DNA of 64,000 bases from Panaeolus papilionaceus. Its lineage: Eukaryota > Basidiomycota > Agaricomycetes > Agaricales. Location: assembly GCA_015501605.1 (NCBI GenBank), contig JADNRZ010000048.1, positions 62,001-126,000 on the forward strand, given 5' to 3'. The position numbers and the translations under genes were made by a program. Positions 1 through 9,873 of the stretch are shown piece after piece. The notes under the pieces were generated by a model. That model had not been told where the DNA came from and ran no database searches. It saw nothing but the letters and a program-made list of their open reading frames with translations. Positions within the stretch are counted from its first letter, which is position 1, and each line of letters opens with the position of its first letter.

Positions 1-590
1 TTTGTCTCTGCTATTGGGAAAAAATGCCCGGGTAGGGTGCCAGCATCAGCCGGGGTAGGGGGAGATGGTAAATATAGGTAAACAGTGCTCTTCTTGGTGG
101 GCGGGATGGGTTGCTCACTGTTGGGCGGGATTGGGTAGGGAAAACGGCGGGGTAGGGTATATAATGGGTAGCAATATATATTTTAATTATAATTATGGTG
201 TTTCCCCCTTTGCAAGATGGCGGGAGGGGGTGGATGCAGGCGGGGCACTTTGGATGACATTCTATAAATAGAACACACTCAATTTTTGAGCGGTTAGGCT
301 CTGGGATAGGTATGGGTGCTCAAATCATGGGGCGGGAGTGTATACTAGATATAATAAATATATTTACATTAATCCCGACCATTAGTGCTGCCCAACGAGG
401 GCGGGAATGGGTGGATGCAGCAGGGGGTGGTTGGATGTACTTCATATTATTTTGATGAAACTCGGATCACAATGTCGTTATCTCATCTTATCTTAAATCT
501 TATCTCTTACTTAACATCAAAATAAATAATAACGAAACAAATTCTATTATGTATTATTATTATTGATTTTAAAATGCGTACATAAATAGT
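1..590 (+). repeat. Element A left terminal inverted repeat
   Basis: This 590-bp segment matches 24580-25169 in reverse complement. The outer part is rich in runs such as GGGTAGGG and GGCGGGA, the inner part is AT-rich with ATTATTATT runs. The match stops at CATAAATAGT (581-590). A 68-codon open frame at 65-271 occurs in both copies, but it is low complexity and I do not regard it as a gene. Confidence 0.92.
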
Positions 591-872
591 AATAATAACG
601 AAACAAATTCTATTATTATTAATTATTAATAATTTTAAAAAAAGGTCCAGCCTTTTCATTTCTGCTTACCGTGATGTAAACCATTTGTTGAGACGAAGTT
701 AACACACAGCATCAGAGATGTTCAAATAAATTGAATTCATAAGTATTGAAGCCAGAATGAAAACCAGAAGCAAAATCTAATTATTTAATATATAATATAA
801 AGACTAACAAAAGCGCACACAACCACTAAAAAAACAATGAAACATGATGAAAAAAGGAGTCAACTCAAAGAT
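591..872. other. AT-rich spacer
   Basis: AT-rich sequence between the inverted repeat and the 3' end of the HMG-like gene. It repeats the AATAATAACGAAACAAATTC string that also occurs inside the inverted repeat (compare 525-546 and 590-611). No gene is seen. Confidence 0.5.
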
Positions 873-2925
873 TTACAAATGACGAAGAACAGTTGAGCAG
901 GATAGAACTGCACGTTTCCAGTGAGAAAGCTCTTCAGAAGAGCTGTAGGCGTGGATGCCCCAGAAAAACAATGCAGCCACCACACTCAACAAACCGTTCA
1001 CCCCTGACACCTTCAGTACCCCCCAATCCCCTTCCACATTGTGCTCCACAATTGAACCATTATCCAATCTCCATTCAGGTTGCATGGAAATCCACCACGT
1101 CTGAAATGTGTTCCTATATTGCAAGAGGTTGGGTCTTTTAGAGGGACGCCATTTGTCTGAACGTGCGTTCTTGATCCACTCAGAGACGGTGGATGGACGA
1201 TGCTTTGCTGGAAGTCACCCAGTCTCGGCGTAATTAAACCGCTTCTCAAACACTGCCCACTCCGTGAGCAAATCCTCCCAAGCCGTGCCCAACACTGTGG
1301 ACGGGGTAAAATCAAGTGCTGAGGAGCCTTGACTGAAGTACTTGTAGGACTGGCTAAACCACTTCAGAAGAGGTGCAGAGGAAGCCAGGGACGAAGGCTG
1401 TGCCGATGATGAACCGGGTTCAATGTGATGACTTGAATGGGGTGCAATCACAGGTGTCGTATGTCCAGCTAACGAATTTTCGCCTCCTGTCTGTGCGATT
1501 CGTTGCTTCTTGGTTGGGCTTGACCTGGTCTCTCTGTTTTCTCTGTCCGAGTCCAACATAGAACGCTTCTTCGCTACTTGATCTGGTCTTTTGGGCGATT
1601 GCTCATTCAGGACTGGATTGGGGCGAGATGGGAGTTGCACCAAGCTGGAGTCTTGAAGAGGCTGAGTTTGGGAATTGGCTGAGGTAGAGAGCAGGGGTAA
1701 TGATGGACCATGGGCGACTAGAGTGGGACGAGGTTGGGGAGAACACAAGCGAGAAAGACGCAGTGATGGAGAACGAGAACGAGACTGAGAGCGACGAGGA
1801 GTGGGAGAGCGAGACCGACGAGGAGTGGGAGAGCGAGACCGACGAGGAGTGGGAGAGCGAGACCGACGAGGCCGTGGTGAGTGAGGATGGGAGAACGGAG
1901 GGTGAGATGTGGTACCAGTCATGACACCTTGTCGCGACAAATCCTCCGAGGAGCTTACAGCTGGGGCGGTAACCTTTTCCACTGGGTAACCTCCCCAGTG
2001 AACTGTGGCTGCGTATTCGTTGTTCTGCATCATAGCTTCCAACGTTTCAAATCCTTCTTCCACTGGGAGGGCACGCTCGCGACACTCTTCCACACCTGAA
2101 AATATTTACATATTAGCAACGTTTAGCAAAGACTAGTTAAAAGGTTAAAGAAGCTTACTGTAACATTTACGTAGAAAGCTGTGGTAGATAGGTACCAGAT
2201 GCTTCTGGTATGCAACTTGTTCACTATGCCCAAAATTCATCTTGACGGCGCCTTTTGTTGTCCCTGAATGAAAACTAAAACCTTGTTAGAACCAATAGAC
2301 GAGAACGAGAAGGCAGTAATAAAAAGAAAAGCTCACCTAACAATATTCAAAAGACCATTATCTGCAGGCTCGGGTCCACCAGCAATCAATGTGGCCTTCC
2401 AACCAGTAGCCTCACATATGAGGTCAAGAATGGGTTGGACGAATTGTGCGAGACCTTGAATCACCCTGATTACAGTGAAAGGAGAAATAAATCAATGCGT
2501 TTCAGATATTTACAAAGCAAAAACATGTACTTTTGTCGGTCTTCAGGTGTTTCTGAGGGCGGTTTGTCCACGACATCATGATATTGCTGCAGTGCCACGG
2601 CGTGCTCCTCCTTTGCCAAAGCATCCCATCCCTCCTTCTCCTCTGCATTTAAACGCGCGTACATCTGAGACGAAACCTTCTCGCGTAGAGAGGCCAGCTT
2701 TTTGCGCAATGCCTTCCCCTTCAGAGGCCCAGCTCGAGCTATGGCCTCCTGCTCTATTTCTTCGCGATGGGATCGTCACCAGATATTTGAAGCGGTTTTC
2801 TGACGAGGCTTTTTCAAGCCTACGCCAGTCAACTTGTGGAGGAGAATTTGATGTGGGCTAAATTCGCCAGTATCTTTGGGGTCCATATCGTGGTCGCAGA
2901 CTCGTAGTTGCCAAATTTCTTAAGA
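873..2925 (-). pseudogene. HMG-like transposon accessory gene, 3' part (split by Element B)
   Basis: I recognise this as a protein family that recurs beside agaricomycete transposons. In order on the minus strand it shows a block with PHQILLHKLTG (about 2830), a helical HMG-box-like block around YARLNAEEKEGWDALAKEE (about 2620), a strongly conserved block with ICEATGWKATLIAGGPEP (2350-2460), KMNFGHSEQ (about 2235), a low-complexity Ser/Arg/Pro repeat SRSPTPRR (about 1800-1860), and a C-terminal WWISMQPEWR block (about 1085). Introns with GT-AG borders separate these. The gene is broken: the 5' part lies at 14262-14583, 11.3 kb away; the reading frame shifts near 2900; and an in-frame TGA sits at 2776-2778. 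The molecular function is unknown; DNA binding is inferred from the HMG-like helices and basic repeats. Confidence 0.72.
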
Positions 2926-2927
2926 AT
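2918..2927. repeat. Direct repeat at left edge of Element B (candidate target duplication)
   Basis: TCTTAAGAAT occurs here and again at 14228-14237, exactly at the two points where the HMG-like gene is interrupted. Up to 10 bp is shared; part of the match may be chance because CTTAAG is a palindrome. Zisupton-type transposons are reported to make target duplications of about 8 bp. Confidence 0.65.
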
Positions 2928-2959
2928 ACTCGATGTGTTACCGGGAGGCATTCTAACCA

Positions 2960-3440
2960 GCGACTGGTGATTCTTATGTACATATATATAGCTGATTCTT
3001 ATTATAATTACCGATCTCATAAATATACTGATTCTTATGCTTGTGCACGCCGATTCTTATTATCTTTATGCCATATATGGTAAAATTGTTACTGCGATTC
3101 TTATGATTATTCTGGAATTCTTACCTTTATTATGTGCGATTTTGACCGCAATTCTTATGTAGGCGCATGGCAATTCTAATCGGAATTCTTATAGCTTTGC
3201 GGACACGATTTTAACCGCGATTCTTATGTAGGTGCGTGCTAATTCTAATGTCGATTCTTATAGCCACACGACACGATTTTAACCGCGATTCTTATGTAGG
3301 TGCGTGCTCATTCTAATGTCGATTCTTATAGCCACACGACACGATTCTAACCGCGATTTTCATGGCTTTACGATGCGATTTTAACTGCGATTCTGATAGC
3401 TTAACATGGCAATTCTTATACCCATTCCTCAGGCTGTATT
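2960..3440 (+). repeat. Element B left subterminal array (GCGATTCTTAT type)
   Basis: About fifteen irregular copies of a GATTCTTAT core, often as GCGATTCTTATGTAGG alternating with CGATTTTAACCGC. The reverse complement of the same words forms the array at 13735-14165. Arrays of short motifs just inside the ends are typical transposase-binding regions of large DNA transposons; binding here is inferred. Confidence 0.75.
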
Positions 3441-3828
3441 GAATGCCAAAAAAATGACCAAGTCCCAGATGTAAATAAATCACAAAATGCATAAAATTTA
3501 TATTGAGTCTATGAGTTGGGAATTAGGACAATCAATCTAAAATCTAAATATAAAAGAAAAACGACACATGTGATATAGGCAATGGAAAGGAAATGGGTTT
3601 ACCATGGGGGCAGAGGCGTGCATTAGTAATAATGAGAGAAATTCGCGGGTACAGAGGGAAAGCGTACTTCGAGGCGCATGTTGATGATGGAAAATCTAGT
3701 AGGAGAAGCATAAATGATATGATAGACAGGTAAGATTGAGTGGTGGCAGCAAGAAAGGGTAAAACATCGGAGAGGGTGGAAAATCTGGTCTATAAGAGCA
3801 TATGCGTGCAAAATATCAGGGCGGACTA

Positions 3829-4040
3829 CAGTGACGGACAAAACCCTTTCAATGTTTTGCACTTTTGGAAAGAAGGATGAATAACTCAACAACCAGACAA
3901 GATAAAATCACGAAATTTTAAAGGTAGGTAGACTTGCATGTGAGGTATCCAAATATATACACATCATTACGTAATCATGATTTGTTCCTGTACAATAAAT
4001 CATTTTATCACCTCACGTCATTGAAAGGGTTTTGTCCCTC
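3829..4040 (+). repeat. Tc1 left inverted repeat
   Basis: Matches 5212-5423 in reverse complement. The repeat is itself bracketed: it starts CAGTGACGGACAAAACCC and its inner edge carries the inverted form GGGTTTTGTCCCTC, so transposase-binding-like motifs occur twice per end. Confidence 0.9.
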
Positions 4041-4067
4041 TCAAAAATTAAATACTATTTTCTAAAT

Positions 4068-5084
4068 TTAGTACTTGGTATAGCCTCCCTTGGCCTGTAA
4101 CACAGCAGCAACCCTCTGAGGCATACTCTGTATCAGATTCTGACACACAGAAGCTGGGATCTTGTTCCATTCCTCTTCCACCCTAGTCCATAACTCTGAA
4201 ATGCTAGAAGGAGCATTTTCATACTCTGCAAGCCTTGCCTTGAGGTAAACCCAAAGGTGTTCTATGGGGTTAAGGTCTGCAGATTGAGGGGGCCATATCA
4301 TCAACTTCATACCACTGTTTTCTAGCCATTCCATGGCCTTCTTGCTCTTGTGTTTGGGGTCATTGTCTTGCTGAAAAACCACATCTTCTGGATTTTTGCC
4401 ATAGTATTCCAGAGTTTGCTGGAGTTCATCATCCAAAATGGATACATATAGGTCTGCATCCATCCTCCCATCAATCTTGGTACCAAATCCAACTCCATCC
4501 CAAAGCATACAGCCCCAAAACATCAGATTTCCTCCACCAAATTTTACTGTCCCCTGCACCAGCCTATCACTAAGCCCCTCTCCTGGCTTTTTCCACACCC
4601 ATTTCCTCCCATCTGACCCCAATCTATTGATTTTGGTCTCATCTGTCCATAAAACCTGTTTGTAGTCCTCCACAGTCCAGTGTTGGTGGGCCAATGCAAA
4701 GTCCATCCTGAGTTCCCTATGTCGCTTGGTGAGTTTGGGCCGTTTTCGCTTGACTACAGCCTTCATCCCTATTTTTTGGAGCTCTCGGCGCACAGTTTTA
4801 GATGATAGGGGTTTGTTGGTAACATCCTGGAGGATTTTGGTGACCTCAGCAGCATTGTCTGCCTTGTGAGAAGTGATAAGGCGGGTAGCAGATTGGATAT
4901 TGGAGGGAGAAAGCTTGCGAGGGCGGCCACCAGTTGACTTGGGAAGGTCGGAACAGTATTTGGCACGAATTCTAGATATAGTAGAATCAGAAACACCAGT
5001 GTTTTCCCTGATTTGGGGGTAGGGTGTTCCCTTTAGAAGAAGAGCAATGACATCATCTTGCTTGGAGGAAGAGACAGTGCGCAT
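4068..5084 (-). CDS. Tc1/mariner transposase, DD34E
   Basis: A single-exon protein of 338 residues, the usual Tc1 transposase length. The start is the ATG at 5084 (MRTVSSSK), because the open frame upstream runs into the inverted repeat. The N-terminus holds a helix-turn-helix pair (TGVSDSTISRIR, GRPRKLS linker) for binding the terminal repeats. The catalytic triad is visible: Asp in LWTDETK, Asp in FQQDNDPKH and Glu in LNPIEHLW, with 34 residues between the last two. It would cut the element ends and insert it at TA sites in the nucleus. No internal stop or frameshift is seen, so it may be active. Confidence 0.95.
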   Translation of the reverse strand: MRTVSSSKQDDVIALLLKGTPYPQIRENTGVSDSTISRIRAKYCSDLPKSTGGRPRKLSPSNIQSATRLITSHKADNAAEVTKILQDVTNKPLSSKTVRRELQKIGMKAVVKRKRPKLTKRHRELRMDFALAHQHWTVEDYKQVLWTDETKINRLGSDGRKWVWKKPGEGLSDRLVQGTVKFGGGNLMFWGCMLWDGVGFGTKIDGRMDADLYVSILDDELQQTLEYYGKNPEDVVFQQDNDPKHKSKKAMEWLENSGMKLMIWPPQSADLNPIEHLWVYLKARLAEYENAPSSISELWTRVEEEWNKIPASVCQNLIQSMPQRVAAVLQAKGGYTKY

Positions 5085-5211
5085 GGTGAAATAATGAATT
5101 GTGGGGCATGAGATGTAAAGTACTTGAGTATATATACTATTTAGAAGCAAGTCATGTGATTTTATTTGGCTGTATTTGTTCATAATCAACGAAATCACAT
5201 GATTGCACAGT

Positions 5212-5423
5212 GAGGGACAAAACCCTTTCAATGACGTGAGGTGATAAAATGATTTATTGTACAGGAACAAATCATGATTACGTAATGATGTGTATATATT
5301 TGGATACCTCACATGCAAGTCTACCTACCTTTAAAATTTCGTGATTTTATCTTGTCTGGTTGTTGAGTTATTCATCCTTCTTTCCAAAAGTGCAAAACAT
5401 TGAAAGGGTTTTGTCCGTCACTG
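5212..5423 (-). repeat. Tc1 right inverted repeat
   Basis: Reverse-complement partner of 3829-4040. The inner edge reads CAGTGAGGGACAAAACCC, one base different from the outer end motif CAGTGACGGAC. Confidence 0.9.
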
Positions 5424-8203
5424 TATTTCCGGTGTCTGTTGGCAGGTATCAGTCTCGAAATCAAGAAGAATACAAAATGGAATGCACCGTTTCGAAGGAC
5501 CCGCCACCTCCCCACCTATGGAACCGCGTTTGCGAGATGCGATGGCTGGGGACGGGCGAAGACACTTAACCAGCTGTTCAAGCACCCAGTTGACGTCATC
5601 AACGTAATGCCAGACAGTTGTGTTGGATTCAGATGACGTCGCTGATTCTACAGAGCTGACAGTCCTTATCCACCACGAAAGAGCCATGAGAATAACATGA
5701 ATTCCCGTATTCCCACCTTTCAGGAGCGAGACCCAGGTTTCATGATCAGGGCATGCCCGCGAGAGCACCGCTGTGTCGGTACCAGGACACCGCCACTCGG
5801 GCTGGAGAGCCCTCCACCACAAGTTAAATTGAGCGGCATATGCATGGGTGTCGACAGTGATGGCGTCAGTCTTCTTGTTTTTGTGTCGCTTTACCCAAAT
5901 TCCAACTTCTTCTGGGCGGAAATTTGATGCCAGTTGCTGTTATAGATTAAATAAAACATTAGTCTAGAGTTAAAAGGGAGGGAGTGATGGTGAACGTACC
6001 TTCTTCGGTGGATTAAGGGCTTCAAATTTGACAAAGTTGGATACCAAGGATGCCCATGATTGATTATCAGACGTGTTCTTCAGATGATCAAAAGTGACCT
6101 TCAGCCATTCCGGGAGGGAAGAGACGTTGATGGGGGATGTTGTGGTTGTGGTTGTGGTCGGAGTATGAGTGGGGTCAATAGAATCGGATGGCTTGTGGTT
6201 GTTGTCAAGGGTGGAGGAGTTGCCATTTTGGGTTATTTCCTTGTTATCGACACCATCATCCATCATGTCAACGACTTTGACCTGCTCCTCCACCGTACGG
6301 TCACCATCACCATCCCTTCCATCACCCTCAGCTGTGCTATCCCGACCAACTCCCTCGTCTATGTCCATATCATCCTGCCGCTGTTCCAATGGCCCCGCAA
6401 TCTGCTCTGTGGTGAGACTAGGAGCGTTGGACTCATCGGTAATGGCGTCAGAAGGGAGCGTTTGCGGGTTTGAGGTACTTGCAATGAAAACAAGGTTAGT
6501 ACCTCTGATTTTATCTCTTGTTATTAGAAGATGCAACGTACCTTCTTGTCCTCTCTGAACGTCTAACGATTTCGCCGACCCCTCCCAAAGATTTTGACCT
6601 CGGCTTACGCAATTTGGGTTCCTTTGGGTCGGCAATGGTGAATTTTACCAGTCCCAACTGCTTGAGTAGCAACTGGTTCTTTGCAATATTCTCCAGGCGT
6701 TCTTGGTGGTATGATGTTGTGGACAGTTGAGCTACTTCCTTCATTTGCTGTGCTGTTGGAATAGTCGGAGTGGTCGGCGGTGGGTCGCCGTTTGCAGGAG
6801 ATGGGCCGCTAGGAGATGAGTCACTGCTTGTAGGAGATGGGGCTTCAGTTGTTGTGGATGGGGCGACATTTTCTTCGTTGGCACTTTTCTCCGTTTCTGT
6901 CTCTGCATTTACTTTGGTCTCGTCCTTTTTGTTCTCTGGGTCAACACTATTCTTCGCTTTCTCCTTTCCTTTTCTCGACCTCTTTGCCTTTTTCTCCTTG
7001 CTGACGTCTGCCTGTTGTTGTTGATCTACCAGATCTTTGTCAAAATCTGGTTCCTCGTCGTCCTCCCTTCCCGACACCTTTGGCAATGCATGTGCTACAG
7101 AATTGGTAAGACAACACTCTCACTGTTCTGCATGCTGAACTCACGGAAAACATCATACAGGAATTCATCAAACGGATCGCAGAAGTACTCCTCGTATTTG
7201 TCGCCAAGCCATTGATCAAACGTCTTGCCCTCCTCTCCATCCTCTGCCGATGTTTTTCCAAAGTGAAGTCTATGGGTATGTACCAGCAGGAAACGAGCTT
7301 TAAAGTAGTGCTAACAAGACACGTATGCAAAGGTCTCAATATGGTTCCCGTTGGCAGGGTTTGGGCCTCCAACGATTATGCTCATAATGCAGCTGGCCTG
7401 AAGCTCCACATTGTTGCCGATATGCATGAGGGAAATGGGGAGTTTGGACATTGCTCTGTTGGACAGGTCAGTACTATCGTTGAGCTTCATTGATATCTTC
7501 ACTCACTCCTCTCTCTGACTCTCATCAGCACCGGACATGCGCTGAAGCTTCTCATCTCGTTGTTCATGACGATACTTGTTGATTTCTTCATCCAACGAAC
7601 CATTCAGGTCATGGAACTTCGCCCTCATGAAGTTGTTCATGTACGTGAAGTACTTGATGGGGGTCGTGCTCTCCGCTGCGCACTTTTTTTGGTAAGCTTT
7701 GTATTCCTTCACGACGGTATCCTTCCATTGAGACTCATAGGTTAGGTTGTGGTATGCCGTCAGCCTATTTATGAGGCGAGGCTTGGTGGCGGAGAGGTTG
7801 AGTGCCGCAGACGATGCCTTCTGAGTGGGAGCCGGTTCCTTGGTACCCTTGTCCCCTTGAACCTGAACTTGAGATCGAATATCCTTCGCGTGGTTGTAAT
7901 ACCATGTGGTGATACGCTTTTATGCATTATTAGGTGAGTCTTTGGGCACAGATACAGACACGTCACAGCACTTACTTTTTCATTTACAAAATTACAGGCT
8001 GCTAAGGCTCTGTTGCGCACACCATTAGCCTCTGCAATCTCCTCGTCTGTTGGAGGTGGAAATGGCCATATGGACTTGAATTCACGAATTGTGCCAGGGA
8101 AGAACAGCGAGGTCGTCGTCTTCATCGCTTTCGCGTCCCAGAAGAGTGGTAGACGACTGCGAAGCCATTTCTTCTGGTCAGGTTCAAAGCTAGTGGGAGG
8201 CAT

Positions 8204-8645
8204 GCTCGCTGCAAGATATAGGTTTGGGTATTAGATTAGACTGGTTAGACTGGAGGTCGTTGTGTAGAATGGTGGAATGGAACAGGGGTGACGATGTTTC
8301 CTGTGAAATGTGTTTTTATACGTGTAACGGGTGACAATTTTGCTTGAGAGACGTGGATTTTTATACGTATAATGATCAGTCTTGGTTTCTGTTATTCGGA
8401 TGAAGCCATCATCTGGATCATGGAACCGTTAGCGAGAATGATGTACGTCAATTGATCTTCTGGTACCCATGAGATAACACTGATTTAGATTTGAGAAATA
8501 GGCTATAAGAACTGTAGCGGATGGCTGGAGAGGCTCAAGACCGTAGGTCCTAAAGCCTCTGTTGACATGGGTAGGTACACTTGCATCGGTGGAGTTTCAT
8601 TGCTTGACCAACTACGATACTTTAGATAAATGCTTTCAATCTGCA
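8204..8645. other. Intergenic region between divergent genes
   Basis: Lies between the 5' end of the accessory gene (minus) and a plus-strand hypothetical gene. Two similar strings, TTTTTATACGTGTAA and TTTTTATACGTATAA, occur at about 8312-8372. This is presumably a two-way promoter. No gene is seen. Confidence 0.4.
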
Positions 8646-9599
8646 ATGCAAGCCACTCCGTCTCCTCGTCCTGGTCGTGCCACCCATATCGTTCGCACCT
8701 TGGATACTGACCGTTTATCATCTGATGATGATAGTGTGCTGATCGCGACGCCAGACCCGTTCGACACTCTCTTGCGCCGTGCGGCCGATGAGGCTGATCG
8801 TGCACTGCGATATCACGCATTTCTGGTTTTAGTTGAGGAAGCTACTCGGCGAGCCGATGCAATGCCAAGGGCTCAAGGTCAGGGACCTCTACTTTGCATT
8901 TCAGACTATGCTCGCAATGCAGAACATCGGACACAACTCACTGAAAACCAACGCGAGACCATTCGATCCAGCACCACTCGCATGTTCTCACTTAGGACAC
9001 CTTCGTCTCCGCCTTCTATGCATCCACGATTTGATGTGTCCAACGCTTTAACAATGAATACTTTACCCGGCTCCATCAGGTCAGCAGTGCAGACCCCAGT
9101 TCCATTCCATGAACCCTCATCTACCATCGTCCCATCGTCCTCTGATACCTTTCGCACCTCATCATTATCTCGCAATCACCATGTCCAACCAACACCTAAC
9201 GCACTCACCACAAGCTCACATCGTAGCCATCGCAATTCCTATCTATCCGCACATACTGATGGCTTATCAACACCCTTCAGTCCGCCATCTCTGAACCTGC
9301 CTTCTGTGTCTGCGATCACTTCGCCATCTAACCAAAACCACTCGCACATGGTCAATCCATCAACGTATACCGACGGCTTGGCCACACCCACTCATAGGCC
9401 CTCCACCCGACTTCCAACAGCAGGACAAGCATCACAGGCAAGTATACCTGCACGTAGCCAGAACCGTCGACGTATGCCTAACGGCAGATTTGTGCCAATA
9501 GCACGCCACGGGTTAGGTAGAGGGATACCATACCCTGGACACGGACAAGGTGGAGCGCGGTCTGATTCAGACACTTCGTCTGAGTTGTCAGACAATTAA
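8646..9599 (+). CDS. Hypothetical Ser/Thr/Pro-rich protein in Element B
   Basis: An open frame of 317 residues from the ATG at 8646. The first 100 residues are charged and predicted helical (TLLRRAADEADRALRYHAFL). The remainder is low complexity, rich in Ser, Thr, Pro and His, with two similar YTDGL/HTDGL repeats (about 9250 and 9370), an RNRRRM basic patch and an acidic Ser/Asp tail. I do not recognise a family. It lies between the accessory gene and the KDZ transposase and reads in the same direction as the latter, so it could be an extra element gene or a degenerate 5' exon. An upstream non-ATG extension is possible. Confidence 0.5.
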   Translation: MQATPSPRPGRATHIVRTLDTDRLSSDDDSVLIATPDPFDTLLRRAADEADRALRYHAFLVLVEEATRRADAMPRAQGQGPLLCISDYARNAEHRTQLTENQRETIRSSTTRMFSLRTPSSPPSMHPRFDVSNALTMNTLPGSIRSAVQTPVPFHEPSSTIVPSSSDTFRTSSLSRNHHVQPTPNALTTSSHRSHRNSYLSAHTDGLSTPFSPPSLNLPSVSAITSPSNQNHSHMVNPSTYTDGLATPTHRPSTRLPTAGQASQASIPARSQNRRRMPNGRFVPIARHGLGRGIPYPGHGQGGARSDSDTSSELSDN

Positions 9600-9873
9600 A
9601 CTACTTTTTCTTTTTCTTTCGTTCAAGTTGCTTTTAATATATGTTTTATCATGCTTATCCCTCATAGCGCTAGACTTCTAAGAGCTATCAGTTCATCTCA
9701 CAGCCAAGTCTCAAGTTTCTTGCTTACGCTGTTTCTCATCATTACGCACTAACTCATATTACGCACGAACTCACATTACGCACTAACCCACCATTACTCA
9801 CGAACTTCTCTTCAGGTGTTTGTCTTCGTTACTCTAACTGCTGTCACATCCAATTCTTCACTCATCCAGTCCC

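Larger units (their letters stand above)
3829..5423 (-). mobile_element. Tc1/mariner element (1595 bp)
   Basis: Bounded by TA dinucleotides (3827-3828 and 5424-5425) and by 212-bp inverted repeats starting CAGTGACGGACAAAACCC. It contains one complete DD34E transposase on minus. The inverted repeats show no mismatches in the stretch I compared, and the transposase frame is open, so this is probably the youngest insertion in this part of the window. Confidence 0.93.
3623..8203 (-). pseudogene. Element B accessory gene, interrupted by Tc1
   Basis: Multi-exon minus-strand gene starting at 8203. The N-terminus has the pattern KKWLRSRLPLFWDAK...TREF...WPFPPPTDEEI, which I know as a recurring agaricomycete transposon-associated family of unknown function. 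Later parts are a WYYN block, a helical region (7503-7712), an acidic EDGEEGK stretch, a Lys/Glu-rich basic segment (6960-7080), a Thr-rich spacer and a C-terminal WWRALQPEWR block (5800). Introns include about 7930-7980 and 7270-7320. A Tc1 element (3829-5423) lies in the last exon; across the TA duplication the frame continues to a stop at 3623-3625, so the gene was probably intact before. The KDZ transposase lies further right on plus. Role unknown; perhaps DNA binding or transposition support. Confidence 0.65.

Noticed and set aside
65..271. Open frame present in both inverted repeats of Element A (also 24899-25105 on minus).
   Set aside because: It is identical because the repeats are identical; composition is low complexity and there is no motif or intron signal.
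3623..3892. A separate small gene with the same first residues as a frame at 5360.
   Set aside because: The shared residues come from the two Tc1 inverted repeats; the remaining part is the 3' end of the interrupted accessory gene.
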